35,736 nucleotides of DNA from Planctomycetota bacterium. Its GTDB lineage: Bacteria > Planctomycetota > UBA1135 > UBA2386. Numbering within the stretch: the stretch's first letter is position 1; every line of letters begins with the position of its first letter. Below are positions 1 to 7,590 of the stretch, in pieces. The DNA lies in contig JANQJF010000043.1 of assembly GCA_028281765.1 (NCBI GenBank), positions 1 through 35,736 of the forward strand, written 5' to 3'. The notes under the pieces are model-generated. The model made no database searches. It was not told the origin of the DNA and saw nothing but the letters and a program-made list of their open reading frames with translations. The position numbers and the translations under genes were made by a program.

Positions 1-145
1 GCTGTCGGGCCGGAAAAGCTCGCCTTGGGGTGAATGTCGTCCGAGCATGGCCTCCCTAACGCGACCACATTCTCTCAGCGCGTTACGGGGCCGAACAGAG
101 ACTTCTCGGCCGAGCTTCTAGCCGCGATCTCGCGCGTTTCGCGGG

Positions 146-151
146 TAGAAT
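146..151 (+). promoter_or_regulatory. putative -10 box, leaderless start of the selenoprotein gene
   Basis: TAGAAT ends 6 nt before the ATG at 158 and there is no Shine-Dalgarno sequence between them. This is the spacing expected if transcription starts at or next to the start codon. The same arrangement precedes several other genes here (5546, 6907, 19826, 22529, 28677). No convincing -35 box was found. Confidence 0.45.
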
Positions 152-157
152 TCCGTC

Positions 158-1387
158 ATGCACCGGATTCTCCTCGCGGTCGTCGCGGCCGCTCTCGGAA
201 CGCCTGCCGTCGCCCTCGCGCAGGAGCCGCTCGAACTCGATTCGAGGCAGGTTCCGGACGAGGACAACTTCGAAGAGTGGTTGGAGTTCATCCGCCCGAG
301 TGAGGACGAGCTGGTCTACGAGAAGATCGGCTGGCGCAACAAGTTCTGGTCCGCGGTGCAGGAGGCCAAGGAGCTCGGCCGGCCGATCCTCCTCTGGACG
401 ATGAACGGGCATCCGCTCGGCTGTACTTGAAACAACGGCGTCCGCGGGCGCCAACTGGTCTGGTCAGACCCGAAGATCCTCGAGCTCAGTCGTCAGTTCG
501 TCACCGTCGCGGAAGAGGTGCACTTCCTCTACCCGGAGGGCGAGTGGGCGCTGAACCGCGTCAAGGACGAGCCGCAGCACGTCTTCTTCAAGAAGTTCGG
601 CGAAGCGATGCCGGAGGCGGACTGGAACGATCCCGGCACGAAGCAGGGCGTGTACATGATCGGGCCGGACGCCGAATACCTCGAGGGTGGTGGCGCGATC
701 AGCGGCAGTCCCGAGAAGGTTCGGCGTCGGTTGGAGAAGGCGCTGGAGCGCTGGAAGAAGATCTCCAAGAAGAAGCGCTACGCGAACAAGAAGGTGCCGC
801 GTGCGGGTTCGGTCATGCCGCCGGAATACGAGGGCAAGGACTTCGTGCTGCGTGTCCATCTCCGCGACCTGCCTCGTGGCAAGGGGGACGACAGCGGCCG
901 CCGCGTCACGAAGGCGGATCGTCGCAACCGCATGTGGATGGCCTTCACCGAATGGGCGTGGAACGAGAACTGGATCGCGTTCGACAAGGCGAAGGAGTTC
1001 GTGACGAAGAGCAAGCGGCCGCAACCCGTCGACGCCGCGGTCGTGACGAAGCTGTGCCGTGACGTGCTCGTCGACAACGTGCGCGGGCAGACGCCGCGTT
1101 GGAAGAAGGAGCACGTGAAGCTCGCCGAGCTCACGATGCGGCGGATCGGCACGAAGCGCGGACGCTGGACGATCGAGTACCGCGGCAAGGCGGAGATGGA
1201 AGCCGGGGCGCAGAAGTTCGCCCCGATCCTCTACGGCCAGGCGGTGTGGAACCCGAAGAAGCGCGAGTTCGAGAGTCTCGACCTTCTCGCGATCGGGATC
1301 CGCGCCGGCGCCGGGCGCTTCAACCAGCGCAAGCGCGACGTCGGGCCGGCGCCGATGGGGATCGCGCTCGGGTTTCACAAACCCTGA
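158..1387 (+). CDS. secreted thioredoxin-like selenoprotein (UGA-Sec at codon 91)
   Basis: One reading frame runs from the ATG at 158 to the TGA at 1385-1387 (409 residues) if the TGA at 428-430 is read as selenocysteine. Residues 1-22 look like a signal peptide (hydrophobic stretch ending AVALAQ). Residues about 55-130 resemble a thioredoxin-like fold: a Lys/Gly/Arg-Pro-Ile-Leu-Leu-Trp strand is followed by a redox loop GHPLGCT-U-NNG, which gives a Cys89-x-Sec91 pair, then a helix and a strand (SRQFVTVAEEVHFL). The remaining ~270 residues are basic and match no family I recognise. A perfect 5-bp hairpin with a GGTC loop lies 31 nt after the UGA (see SECIS entry). A nonsense mutation or sequencing error is the alternative. 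Against it, codon use and sensible protein sequence continue for 300 codons, and the UGA sits exactly at a redox-active position next to a Cys. The substrate is unknown; a thiol-disulfide or peroxide reductase role outside the cytoplasm is inferred. Confidence 0.8.
457..470 (+). promoter_or_regulatory. putative bacterial SECIS hairpin, gene 158-1387
   Basis: GGTCT (457-461) and AGACC (466-470) form a perfect 5-bp stem around the tetraloop GGTC (462-465). The loop starts 31 nt after the UGA at 428-430. Bacterial SECIS elements are small stems with G in the first loop positions, usually about 15-40 nt past the UGA, and the E. coli fdhF element also presents GGUC at its apex. The stem is short and has no good lower extension (T/C mismatch at 456/471), so the call depends on the coding context. 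Confidence 0.6.
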
Positions 1388-1432
1388 TTCGCGTCGTAAC
1401 GCCGCCGGTCCGATGACCATGAAGCGGCAGAG

Positions 1433-2290
1433 ATGTCACAGCCGAACCCCGTCCCAGCAGTCCTGTCGCCCTTGGTCGATCTCGAGACCGAGTGGTGCGC
1501 GAAGACGTGGATCGGGGGTGCCAACTTTCGCACGCACGCGTTGCGCGAGTCGTCGCCGAAGCGACTCGAGTTCCACGCGACGCCAGGGGCCATCGTGCTG
1601 GTTGTCGGTATCGCGCTGGTCTTCCTGACAGTAGGAGGCGGCGCGGCTGCTTCCGAAGAGGGGCGATGGTTCGGCGTCCTATTCGGGCCGGTCGCGCTCG
1701 TAGTCAGCGCTTGGTTGCTACTGCGGACGACGTCGCCGCGCGTCTTCGACCAGGAGCTCGGCGTCTACTTCCGAGGGCGAAGCCCGGGGCCTGACGACTG
1801 TCCGCTCGCGCGCGTTCACGCCTTGCAGATCGTCAGCAAGTCCATGGGGCGAGCATCCGATGGGCACAGCTACACGTCCTTCGAACTCAACCTCGTCCTC
1901 GATGACGGCACGCGGACCACGGTCGTTTGCCACGGCGTCCACGCGGCGTTGCGTGCCGACGCGGATCGACTGAGCGCATTCCTCGACGTGCCCGTGTGGG
2001 ACGCGGCCGAAGCCGAGTGGAAGGCCTCACTCCCGGCGGCGGGCGCCGAGAACGGCGGCAGCGATGCGCTGCAGCTCGCCGGGCTGCTCCTGAAAATCGT
2101 CACCGTCGTGTTCAACCTCGGCTTCTTCGTGCTCTTCGGGTTCGCGTTGTGGCTTTGGATCGCGCCGCCGCGAGACGTCGACCAGTCCGGCCTGCCACCG
2201 TGGGGGTTCGTGCTCGCCGTGATCGGCATGGCGGTCGTCGTCAACGTGGTGCTGCACGTCATGAAGCGTCGACTGCCGCGCCTGGGCTGA
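1433..2290 (+). CDS. hypothetical membrane protein, four membrane segments
   Basis: 285 residues, not recognised as a named family. Two hydrophobic helices lie at about residues 48-67 and 78-96 and two more at about 218-243 and 254-275. Between them is a ~110-residue soluble domain rich in beta strands that contains the pattern LARVHALQIVSK and several short charged strands. The arrangement (helix pair, beta-rich domain, helix pair) recalls bacterial PH-like membrane proteins, but that is only a resemblance. There is no signal peptide and no catalytic motif. It starts 45 nt after the selenoprotein gene and may be cotranscribed with it. Confidence 0.7.
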   Translation: MSQPNPVPAVLSPLVDLETEWCAKTWIGGANFRTHALRESSPKRLEFHATPGAIVLVVGIALVFLTVGGGAAASEEGRWFGVLFGPVALVVSAWLLLRTTSPRVFDQELGVYFRGRSPGPDDCPLARVHALQIVSKSMGRASDGHSYTSFELNLVLDDGTRTTVVCHGVHAALRADADRLSAFLDVPVWDAAEAEWKASLPAAGAENGGSDALQLAGLLLKIVTVVFNLGFFVLFGFALWLWIAPPRDVDQSGLPPWGFVLAVIGMAVVVNVVLHVMKRRLPRLG

Positions 2291-2399
2291 TCCGAAGCGG
2301 CAAGGCCAGCGCTCTCGATACCTGGCAACGCCCGACGCGGATTCCCTCATGCCATCGCGGTCTCCGGGCCGAAATACGAAATGGCAGAGGGGGCCAGAA

Positions 2400-3104
2400 A
2401 TGCGCGGGGAAGAAGTCATTCGGGCCGGCTCGTGGGGTGGCGTCGTCGCCCTGCTGATGCTGGCGGCGTGCCGTAGCGGTGGTGGAGCGGAAGAAGCGCC
2501 GACGACCGGTGGCGGCGACGTCATTCGAAGCTGCTCGGACTTCACGTGCCGCGAAGACGCGCAGGCGTGGCACGAGGCGCATCCCGAGCAAGGGCTCGAT
2601 GCGGACGGTGACGGCATCGTGTGCAAGGGACTGCGGAGCTGCTCGCAGTCGTCGCGACATCCGCACGCGTCCGACGACGTGATTGCTTGCGGGGATCCGA
2701 CTCCCGGTGCGGTCGTCGGGGACGGCTGGTACCTCGGCGAGACGCTCGAGGACGGGGCGCAGTTCGATGTTCTGCTCGAAGACGATGACCCGGAGCCTGG
2801 TGGGCAGGTCACGACCGAGAACATCCAGGGCTGGGTCTGTTGGGGTGACGGGACGAACGAATGCGCCGAGATCGTCAGCGGCACGATCGAAGGGGGCGTT
2901 GTCCAACTCGTCGCCGTGCCGGTGCTGTTCGACTTTATGCCCGATGGTTGGTCGAGTCCGCAGTCGTGGGGCATCGGCTCACTGCGGGTCTGTTTGGATA
3001 CGAACTCGAACGCGGGGTCCCTGCGTTCGTCGACGCGCACGCGGCTTTTGGGTGCGCCGGACTCGGGCGAGTTCGTCGTGCGCGAAGTGTCGGAGTCGCG
3101 GTAG
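2400..3104 (+). CDS. lipoprotein with Excalibur-type Ca-binding motif
   Basis: The ATG at 2400 is preferred over the upstream in-frame ATG at 2349. It directly begins a signal sequence with lipobox LLMLAAC (Cys at about residue 24), and a GAGGGGG stretch lies just upstream. This gives 234 residues. After a Gly/Thr-rich linker comes CSDFTCREDAQAW followed by LDADGDGIVC, which is the Excalibur pattern (two Cys plus a DxDxDG calcium loop and a final Cys) seen in secreted nucleases and cell-surface proteins. The C-terminal ~150 residues are acidic, Trp-containing and beta-rich, and resemble nothing I can name. Predicted outer- or cytoplasmic-membrane-anchored, exported. Function unknown; calcium binding is inferred from the loop. 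Confidence 0.75.
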   Translation: MRGEEVIRAGSWGGVVALLMLAACRSGGGAEEAPTTGGGDVIRSCSDFTCREDAQAWHEAHPEQGLDADGDGIVCKGLRSCSQSSRHPHASDDVIACGDPTPGAVVGDGWYLGETLEDGAQFDVLLEDDDPEPGGQVTTENIQGWVCWGDGTNECAEIVSGTIEGGVVQLVAVPVLFDFMPDGWSSPQSWGIGSLRVCLDTNSNAGSLRSSTRTRLLGAPDSGEFVVREVSESR

Positions 3105-3190
3105 CGCCGCCTTCCGACGCTCTTGGAACTCGGCCCTCGTGAAGAGTCCGTGAATCCGAATCGCTCCGGTGGACGTGGACTCGAGAATCG

Positions 3191-3202
3191 CTACAAACGT
3201 AG
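3191..3202 (+). promoter_or_regulatory. BlaI-type operator, copy 1
   Basis: CTACAAACGTAG is an imperfect palindrome matching the BlaI/MecI operator core TACA-NN-TGTA with one mismatch. It lies 18 bp upstream of a better copy, so both would be bound on about the same side of the helix (roughly two turns apart). It sits directly upstream of a BlaI-family gene, which suggests autoregulation. Confidence 0.65.
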
Positions 3203-3208
3203 CGTGCG

Positions 3209-3220
3209 CTACAAATGTAG
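3209..3220 (+). promoter_or_regulatory. BlaI-type operator, copy 2
   Basis: CTACAAATGTAG is a perfect TACA-AA-TGTA palindrome and fits the BlaI/MecI operator consensus. It ends 13 nt before the repressor's ATG and just before the ribosome binding site GAGGA at 3226-3230, so a bound repressor would block transcription start or early elongation of the repressor-protease operon. Confidence 0.75.
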
Positions 3221-3233
3221 CGATCGAGGAGCT

Positions 3234-3611
3234 ATGTCGAACACCCCCAAACTGAGCCGTCGAGAGCGCGAGATCATGGATGTCGTGTTCGAACTCTCGA
3301 AGGTCACCGTGCGCGAGCTGACCGAGCGCCTGGCGGATCCGCCGACCGATGGTGCGGTGCGCACGATGCTCGCTCGCCTCGAGGCGAAGGGCCTGCTGAA
3401 GAAGACTTCGCGTGACGGACGTTCCACGTGGTCGCCGACGACTTCGCGGAGCCGAGCGCAACGCACCGCGGTTCGTCAGCTGTTACGGACGTTCTTCGAC
3501 AACTCGGTCGAACAAGCCGTGTCGGCGCTGCTGGACAACCCGCGCGACATGGACGAGAAGCAGCTCGATCGGCTGGCGAAGCTGATCGAACAGCGACGGG
3601 GGCGCAAGTGA
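3234..3611 (+). CDS. blaI-like: BlaI/MecI/CopY-family transcriptional repressor
   Basis: The ATG at 3234 follows GAGGA (3226-3230) and gives 125 residues, the usual length of the family. An in-frame ATG at 3123 would put the operators inside the gene and is rejected. The protein begins LSRREREIMDVVFE, the family's winged-helix start, followed by the recognition-helix region (VRTMLARLEAKGLL) and the wing (DGRSTWSP). The C-terminal third is a helical dimerisation segment. BlaI-type repressors dimerise on TACA/TGTA palindromes and are inactivated by cleavage when the partner M56 membrane protease senses a signal. Two such palindromes lie just upstream. The stop codon overlaps the start of the protease gene by one base (TGATG), so translation is coupled. 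The regulon is not evident; no beta-lactamase is nearby. Confidence 0.93.
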   Translation: MSNTPKLSRREREIMDVVFELSKVTVRELTERLADPPTDGAVRTMLARLEAKGLLKKTSRDGRSTWSPTTSRSRAQRTAVRQLLRTFFDNSVEQAVSALLDNPRDMDEKQLDRLAKLIEQRRGRK

Positions 3612-5518
3612 TGGTCGGATTCGTCGACTCCTCGCCGTTTGGCGCGATCCTCGAGTTGATCGCACGTGTTTCCGTGCTCCTGCTGATCGCTCATGCCGTT
3701 CTCTTCGTGATGCGACGGCGGGGTAGCGGTGCAGCAATTCGCGAACAGGTCGCGCGCTGGATCTCGGTCGTGATCTGCGTGCTGCCGTTCGTCGTGTTGA
3801 GCGACTGTTCGATCGGCGTCTTGCCGCGTCTCTGGAGTCCGGATCCGATGAGTTGGGCCGAACTCGAACCGGTGTTGCCTCTCGCGCTGCTGGGTGTGGA
3901 TCCGACTTCCATGACCCACTCATCGGAGTCTTCGGGATCGCGCGATCTCACGGCATGGCTCGTCGCGGCATGGATCCTCGGGACGATCGTGATCCTCGCT
4001 CACTCGGCGATCGGTCATTTCTTGGCGACACGACGACTCCTCGGAAGCGACGCGACCGGATTGCCGGCGGCCTTACGGGATCGGCTCCGCGTCGCGGACT
4101 GGCGATCCGTGCGCGTCTCGCCTGCGGCGTCCCAGCCGGTTGCGGTCGGGGTTCTCCTGCCGCGGATCGTGTTGCCGCCGGCGTTCCTGGATTGGCCGCT
4201 CACCCGGCAGCGAGCGGTTCTCGAGCACGAGCGCGCGCACGTCGAGCGGCGCGACGGTGTCGCGGTGCTGGTTGGGCAAGTGGCGCGCGCCATCTGGTGG
4301 TTCCACCCGCTCGTATGGACTCTCGGTCGTACGCAGGCGCTTGCTCGCGAGCAAGCGTGCGACGACCAGGTCTTGGACGGCGGATTCTGTGCGACGGACT
4401 ACGCCGCAGAGCTCGTCGACGTTGCTCGAGAACTCCGTTCCCATTCCCCCCGCAGAAGCACCGTGCTTGCCATGACGACGACTTCACAGATCGAGGCGCG
4501 GGTTCACGCGCTGCTCCGTTCCGACGCGGTCCGTTCCGCCCCTCGTGCTTGGTTGCGTGTGTCGATTGCGTGTTTGGCGCTCGTGGTCGGCTTCGTGTGT
4601 GCGGCGGGCGAAGTCATCGCGCAGGATGATCCGCCACCGATCCCGCCGCCTCCGCCTCCGACCGAGGAGTTGGAACAGCAGGATCCCGACGCTGGCCCGA
4701 TCACGATTGCCATCACGGAGCGCGATCGTGTGGTCTACGACGGTCGCGAGGTCGGCATCGATGGCGTGAAGCCTCTCGTCACGAAGCTGTTTCGTGGCGG
4801 GGTCCGTCCAGTGATCGTGCAGTGCGCGTCCGGCACGTCCGCCGGAGTCGTCGTGCGCGTGATCGACGAGGCGAAGACCGCCGGTGCGCGCAAGGTCTCG
4901 ATCGCCACCGTGCGACCGGAGGGCGCCGTGCTGACGCTCGCCGAGGTGACGGTCAAGCCGCGCCCGCTCTACAGGCCCGCGCCACGGCTGACCGAGTCGC
5001 TGCGCAAGCGAGTGCCGGCTCGGGTGTCCCTCACGTTCATCGTCGACGAGAAAGGGCGCGTGACCGACCCGAAGGTGCACGAGAGCTCGGACGCGAAGTT
5101 CGATGCAGTTGCGTTGGAGGCGATCCGGAAGTGGCGTTTCGAGCCGGGCAAGCGCGATGGTCGAGCGGTGCCGACGAGGTTGCGGATTCCGATGAACTTC
5201 CCGGCAGCCGCGTCGGCGCAGCTCGTGGATGCTCGCGTGATTCATCAGGTCGTGCCGAAGATGACCGCCGAGCTCCGCAAGCACGCGCCGGCTACTGTCC
5301 GGCTCGCATTCGTCGTCGATACGAAGGGCGAGGTGCACTCACCACAAGTCATCGAGAGCACGGATGCCAGGTTTGATCGGGCGGCGTTGGATGCAATCGA
5401 GCAATGGCGTTTCGAGCCCGGCACGAGAAACGGCAAGCCGGTCACGATGGAGATGCGGTTGCCGATCGTCTTTCCCGCGCCGAAGACGCCGAAGCCGAGT
5501 CGCGACAAGCTGCGCTGA
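3611..5518 (+). CDS. BlaR1-like M56 protease fused to ExbD-like and two TonB-C-like domains
   Basis: The ATG at 3611 overlaps the BlaI stop, giving 635 residues. The N-terminal ~300 residues carry membrane helices and a zinc-protease site HERAH (206-210) with a likely third ligand Glu247 in AREQACDD, as in BlaR1/MecR1. A further helix (about 315-330) leads into a proline-rich linker. Instead of a penicillin-binding sensor, the tail holds three modules. At about 364-436 is a segment resembling the periplasmic domain of ExbD/TolR (ITIAITERDRVVYDG ... ARKVSIAT). At about 455-533 and 540-630 are two TonB-C-like domains, each with the signature F(I/V)VD-KG-V and a W-RFEPG turn. The protease is known in this family to cleave its BlaI partner. 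That the tail senses envelope or TonB-type energy state is inference. The membrane topology of the tail should be extracytoplasmic. Confidence 0.88.
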   Translation: MVGFVDSSPFGAILELIARVSVLLLIAHAVLFVMRRRGSGAAIREQVARWISVVICVLPFVVLSDCSIGVLPRLWSPDPMSWAELEPVLPLALLGVDPTSMTHSSESSGSRDLTAWLVAAWILGTIVILAHSAIGHFLATRRLLGSDATGLPAALRDRLRVADWRSVRVSPAASQPVAVGVLLPRIVLPPAFLDWPLTRQRAVLEHERAHVERRDGVAVLVGQVARAIWWFHPLVWTLGRTQALAREQACDDQVLDGGFCATDYAAELVDVARELRSHSPRRSTVLAMTTTSQIEARVHALLRSDAVRSAPRAWLRVSIACLALVVGFVCAAGEVIAQDDPPPIPPPPPPTEELEQQDPDAGPITIAITERDRVVYDGREVGIDGVKPLVTKLFRGGVRPVIVQCASGTSAGVVVRVIDEAKTAGARKVSIATVRPEGAVLTLAEVTVKPRPLYRPAPRLTESLRKRVPARVSLTFIVDEKGRVTDPKVHESSDAKFDAVALEAIRKWRFEPGKRDGRAVPTRLRIPMNFPAAASAQLVDARVIHQVVPKMTAELRKHAPATVRLAFVVDTKGEVHSPQVIESTDARFDRAALDAIEQWRFEPGTRNGKPVTMEMRLPIVFPAPKTPKPSRDKLR

Positions 5519-5532
5519 CGCGCGGTCCGAGC

Positions 5533-5538
5533 TACAGT
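5533..5538 (+). promoter_or_regulatory. putative -10 box, leaderless start
   Basis: TACAGT lies exactly 7 nt before the ATG at 5546, with no Shine-Dalgarno sequence. It matches the TAnnnT pattern repeated before other starts in this window. No clear -35 box. Confidence 0.4.
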
Positions 5539-5545
5539 CTCCGCA

Positions 5546-6241
5546 ATGCCGGAGACGGACCTCTACGAGCCGATCAAGACCTACCTCGAAGCCCAAGGCT
5601 ACGAGGTCAAGGGCGAGGTGGGAGAGGCCGATCTCGTGGCGTGCCGCGGCGACGATCCGCCTGTGATCGTCGAGCTCAAGTCCGGGTTCTCGCTGACGCT
5701 CTTCCACCAGTGCGTCGAGCGACAGGCCGTGACGGACATCGTGTACTTGGCGGTGCCGCGCGGTCAGGGCGCGCGCTGGTCCAAGTCGCTCAAGAACAAC
5801 GTCGCCCTCTGCCGTCGCTTGGGTCTCGGCGTGATCACGGTGCGCTCCAAGGACGGATTTGTCGAAGTGCACCTCGATCCCGCGCCCTATCGCCCCCGCA
5901 AGGTCGCGCGGCACAAGGCGCGGCTGTTGCGTGAATTCGCCCGTCGCGTCGGTGACCCGAACCGCGGTGGGGCGAGCCGTCGACGCGACGGCGGCATCAT
6001 CACCGCGTACCGGCAGGATGCGCTGCGCTGCGCCGCGTTCTTGTCCGAGCACGGCCCGTCGAAGGGGGCGGTCGTCGCCAAGGCTACGGCGGTCGAGAAG
6101 GCGACGCGGCTCATGGCGGACGATCACTACGGCTGGTTCGAGCGCGTCGAAGTCGGCATCTACCAGCTGACGCCGGTCGGTGCGACCGCGCTGCGCGAGT
6201 ACGAGTTTCCCGCGGACGCGGGGGTGGCACAGGTTCACTGA
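5546..6241 (+). CDS. DUF2161-type PD-(D/E)XK phosphodiesterase-fold protein
   Basis: 231 residues. The N-terminal half has the PD-(D/E)XK nuclease pattern: Asp29 in GEADLVA, then Glu43-x-Lys45 in VIVELKSG, followed by a helix with LFHQCVERQ. This matches the DUF2161 family, annotated as putative nuclease-fold proteins of unknown substrate. The C-terminal part (about 115-225) is basic and helix-rich, ends in a winged-helix-like segment, and could bind nucleic acid. The gene begins 27 nt after the M56 protease but seems to have its own promoter. The LysE gene follows after 6 nt, so the two are probably cotranscribed. A DNA-repair or RNA-processing role is possible; the AlkD-like gene nearby gives weak support. 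Confidence 0.85.
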   Translation: MPETDLYEPIKTYLEAQGYEVKGEVGEADLVACRGDDPPVIVELKSGFSLTLFHQCVERQAVTDIVYLAVPRGQGARWSKSLKNNVALCRRLGLGVITVRSKDGFVEVHLDPAPYRPRKVARHKARLLREFARRVGDPNRGGASRRRDGGIITAYRQDALRCAAFLSEHGPSKGAVVAKATAVEKATRLMADDHYGWFERVEVGIYQLTPVGATALREYEFPADAGVAQVH

Positions 6242-6247
6242 TCGTCG

Positions 6248-6877
6248 ATGGAGTTCTCGGCGTGGATCACGATTGCGTCCGTGTGCGCGGCCGGTGCGAT
6301 GTCGCCGGGGCCGAGCCTCGCGGTCGTCGTCAAGAACACGGTCGCGGGAGGTCGCCTGCAGGGCGCCGCGTGTGGGGTCGGCCACGGGATCGGTGTTGGC
6401 ATCTACGCGTTCGCCGCCGTCGCCGGTCTTCACGCTATCGTGGACAGCTTGGCGGAGGCGATCGCCACAATGGGGGCGATTTACCTCGTGTATCTCGGAG
6501 CGAAGGTTCTGTGGGCTCTTTCGCGCGCGAGCTCTGCCGGTGGCGGCGACTCGGCCGAGCCGTCGACGACGGCGCCCGGTGGTCGACAGGGATTCAGCGA
6601 GGGGTTCTTCGTTGCGTTCCTGAACCCGAAGATCGCCGTGTTCTTCCTCGCGTTGCTCGGCTCGTTCGTGCCGGCCGAAGCCGGTTTGCTCGCGCGCAGC
6701 GGGGTAGCGGCGGTTGCGATGGCGATCGACGCCGGGTGGTACGTCCTCGTCGCGCTGCTGCTCGCCGCGAGCGGTGCCGCGGCGAAGCTCGCCAGCCACG
6801 GCCGGCTCCTCGACGGAGTCTTCGGCCTGCTGCTCGTCGGCCTCGGCGCGTGGCTGTTGATCGACGCCTGGCTGTGA
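6248..6877 (+). CDS. LysE/RhtB-family amino-acid exporter
   Basis: 209 residues, the normal length for the family. The N-terminus contains the conserved MSPGPSLAVVVKN motif after the first helix. Five to six hydrophobic helices follow, and the second half has the family's GFFVAFLNPKIAVFFLALL motif (Gly-Asn-Pro-Lys core). Members of this family export amino acids or small related compounds across the cytoplasmic membrane; the substrate cannot be read from sequence. It starts 6 nt after the DUF2161 gene. Confidence 0.93.
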   Translation: MEFSAWITIASVCAAGAMSPGPSLAVVVKNTVAGGRLQGAACGVGHGIGVGIYAFAAVAGLHAIVDSLAEAIATMGAIYLVYLGAKVLWALSRASSAGGGDSAEPSTTAPGGRQGFSEGFFVAFLNPKIAVFFLALLGSFVPAEAGLLARSGVAAVAMAIDAGWYVLVALLLAASGAAAKLASHGRLLDGVFGLLLVGLGAWLLIDAWL

Positions 6878-6894
6878 CGTGCCACCGGCTGGGG

Positions 6895-6900
6895 TAGGAT
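6895..6900 (+). promoter_or_regulatory. putative -10 box, leaderless start
   Basis: TAGGAT ends 6 nt before the GTG at 6907 and no Shine-Dalgarno sequence intervenes. TGTGAC 16 nt upstream is a poor -35 candidate. Confidence 0.4.
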
Positions 6901-6906
6901 TCGCGC

Positions 6907-7587
6907 GTGACGACTGCGAACGAGGTGCTCGCGTGGCTCTCACGCCGCGGAACCAAGAAGCAGATCCGAGAGCTGGATCGCTACGGAATCACCGCGAAGG
7001 ATCCGTTCGGGTTCACCGTCGGAGAGCTGAAGAACTACGCGAAGCAGCTCGGGACCGACCATGATCTGGCGCATCGACTCTGGGGGACCGCGCGCTATGA
7101 AGCGCGCATGCTCGCGTCGTTCGTCGACGACCCCGAGGCGGTCACCGTGAAGCAGATGAACGCTTGGGCGTCCGACTTCGACAACTGGGCGATCGTGGAC
7201 ACCGTGTGCTTCCATCTGTTCGATCGGACGAAGCACGCGTGGTCACGATTGCCGCAGTGGGCGAGAGCCCGCGCCGAGTTCAAGAAGCGGGCGGCGTTCG
7301 CGTTGATCTGGAGCCTGGGCGTTCACGACAAGTCGTCCGATGACGCACGGTTCATCGAGTCGATGGAGCTGATCGAGCGCGCTGCGGACGACGGGCGCGA
7401 CTACGTCAAGAAAGCCGTCGACATGGCGTTGCGTGCGGTCGGCAAGCGCAACCAGGTGCTCAATCGCGCCGCGATCGAGGCCGCGGAGGGCCTTGCTAGC
7501 GGTTCGGACCCCACGGCGAAATGGATCGGCAGCCGCGCGCTGCGCGAGCTGAGGAGTCCGAAGGTCCAGAAGAAGTGGGCGCGATGA
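6907..7587 (+). CDS. AlkD-like DNA alkylation repair glycosylase
   Basis: 226 residues from a GTG start; the in-frame alternatives are internal. The whole chain is HEAT-like paired helices, as in AlkC/AlkD DNA glycosylases. The segment FDNWAIVDTVC places Trp94 and Asp98 four residues apart, the spacing of the Trp109/Asp113 pair that holds and excises the damaged base in Bacillus cereus AlkD. A later Trp (WIGSRAL, about residue 203) may match the third aromatic of the pocket. These enzymes remove N3- and N7-alkylpurines without base flipping. The gene is convergent with the HEAT-VWA gene and separated from it by only 3 nt. Confidence 0.9.
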   Translation: MTTANEVLAWLSRRGTKKQIRELDRYGITAKDPFGFTVGELKNYAKQLGTDHDLAHRLWGTARYEARMLASFVDDPEAVTVKQMNAWASDFDNWAIVDTVCFHLFDRTKHAWSRLPQWARARAEFKKRAAFALIWSLGVHDKSSDDARFIESMELIERAADDGRDYVKKAVDMALRAVGKRNQVLNRAAIEAAEGLASGSDPTAKWIGSRALRELRSPKVQKKWAR

Positions 7588-7590
7588 CGC

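Noticed and set aside
34..303. A short plus-strand ORF at the left edge
   Set aside because: It overlaps the signal peptide region of the selenoprotein gene in another frame and resembles nothing. The first 157 nt may hold the end of an upstream gene, which cannot be judged.
428..430. The TGA at 428-430 as an ordinary stop, nonsense mutation or sequencing error
   Set aside because: Both sides belong to one frame with continuous protein-like sequence, the codon sits in a redox loop beside Cys89, and a SECIS-like hairpin follows at suitable distance. An error cannot be fully excluded from a single sequence.
5339..6943. A 534-codon minus-strand frame across the DUF2161 and LysE genes
   Set aside because: It covers three well-supported plus-strand genes and has low-complexity Arg-rich sequence.
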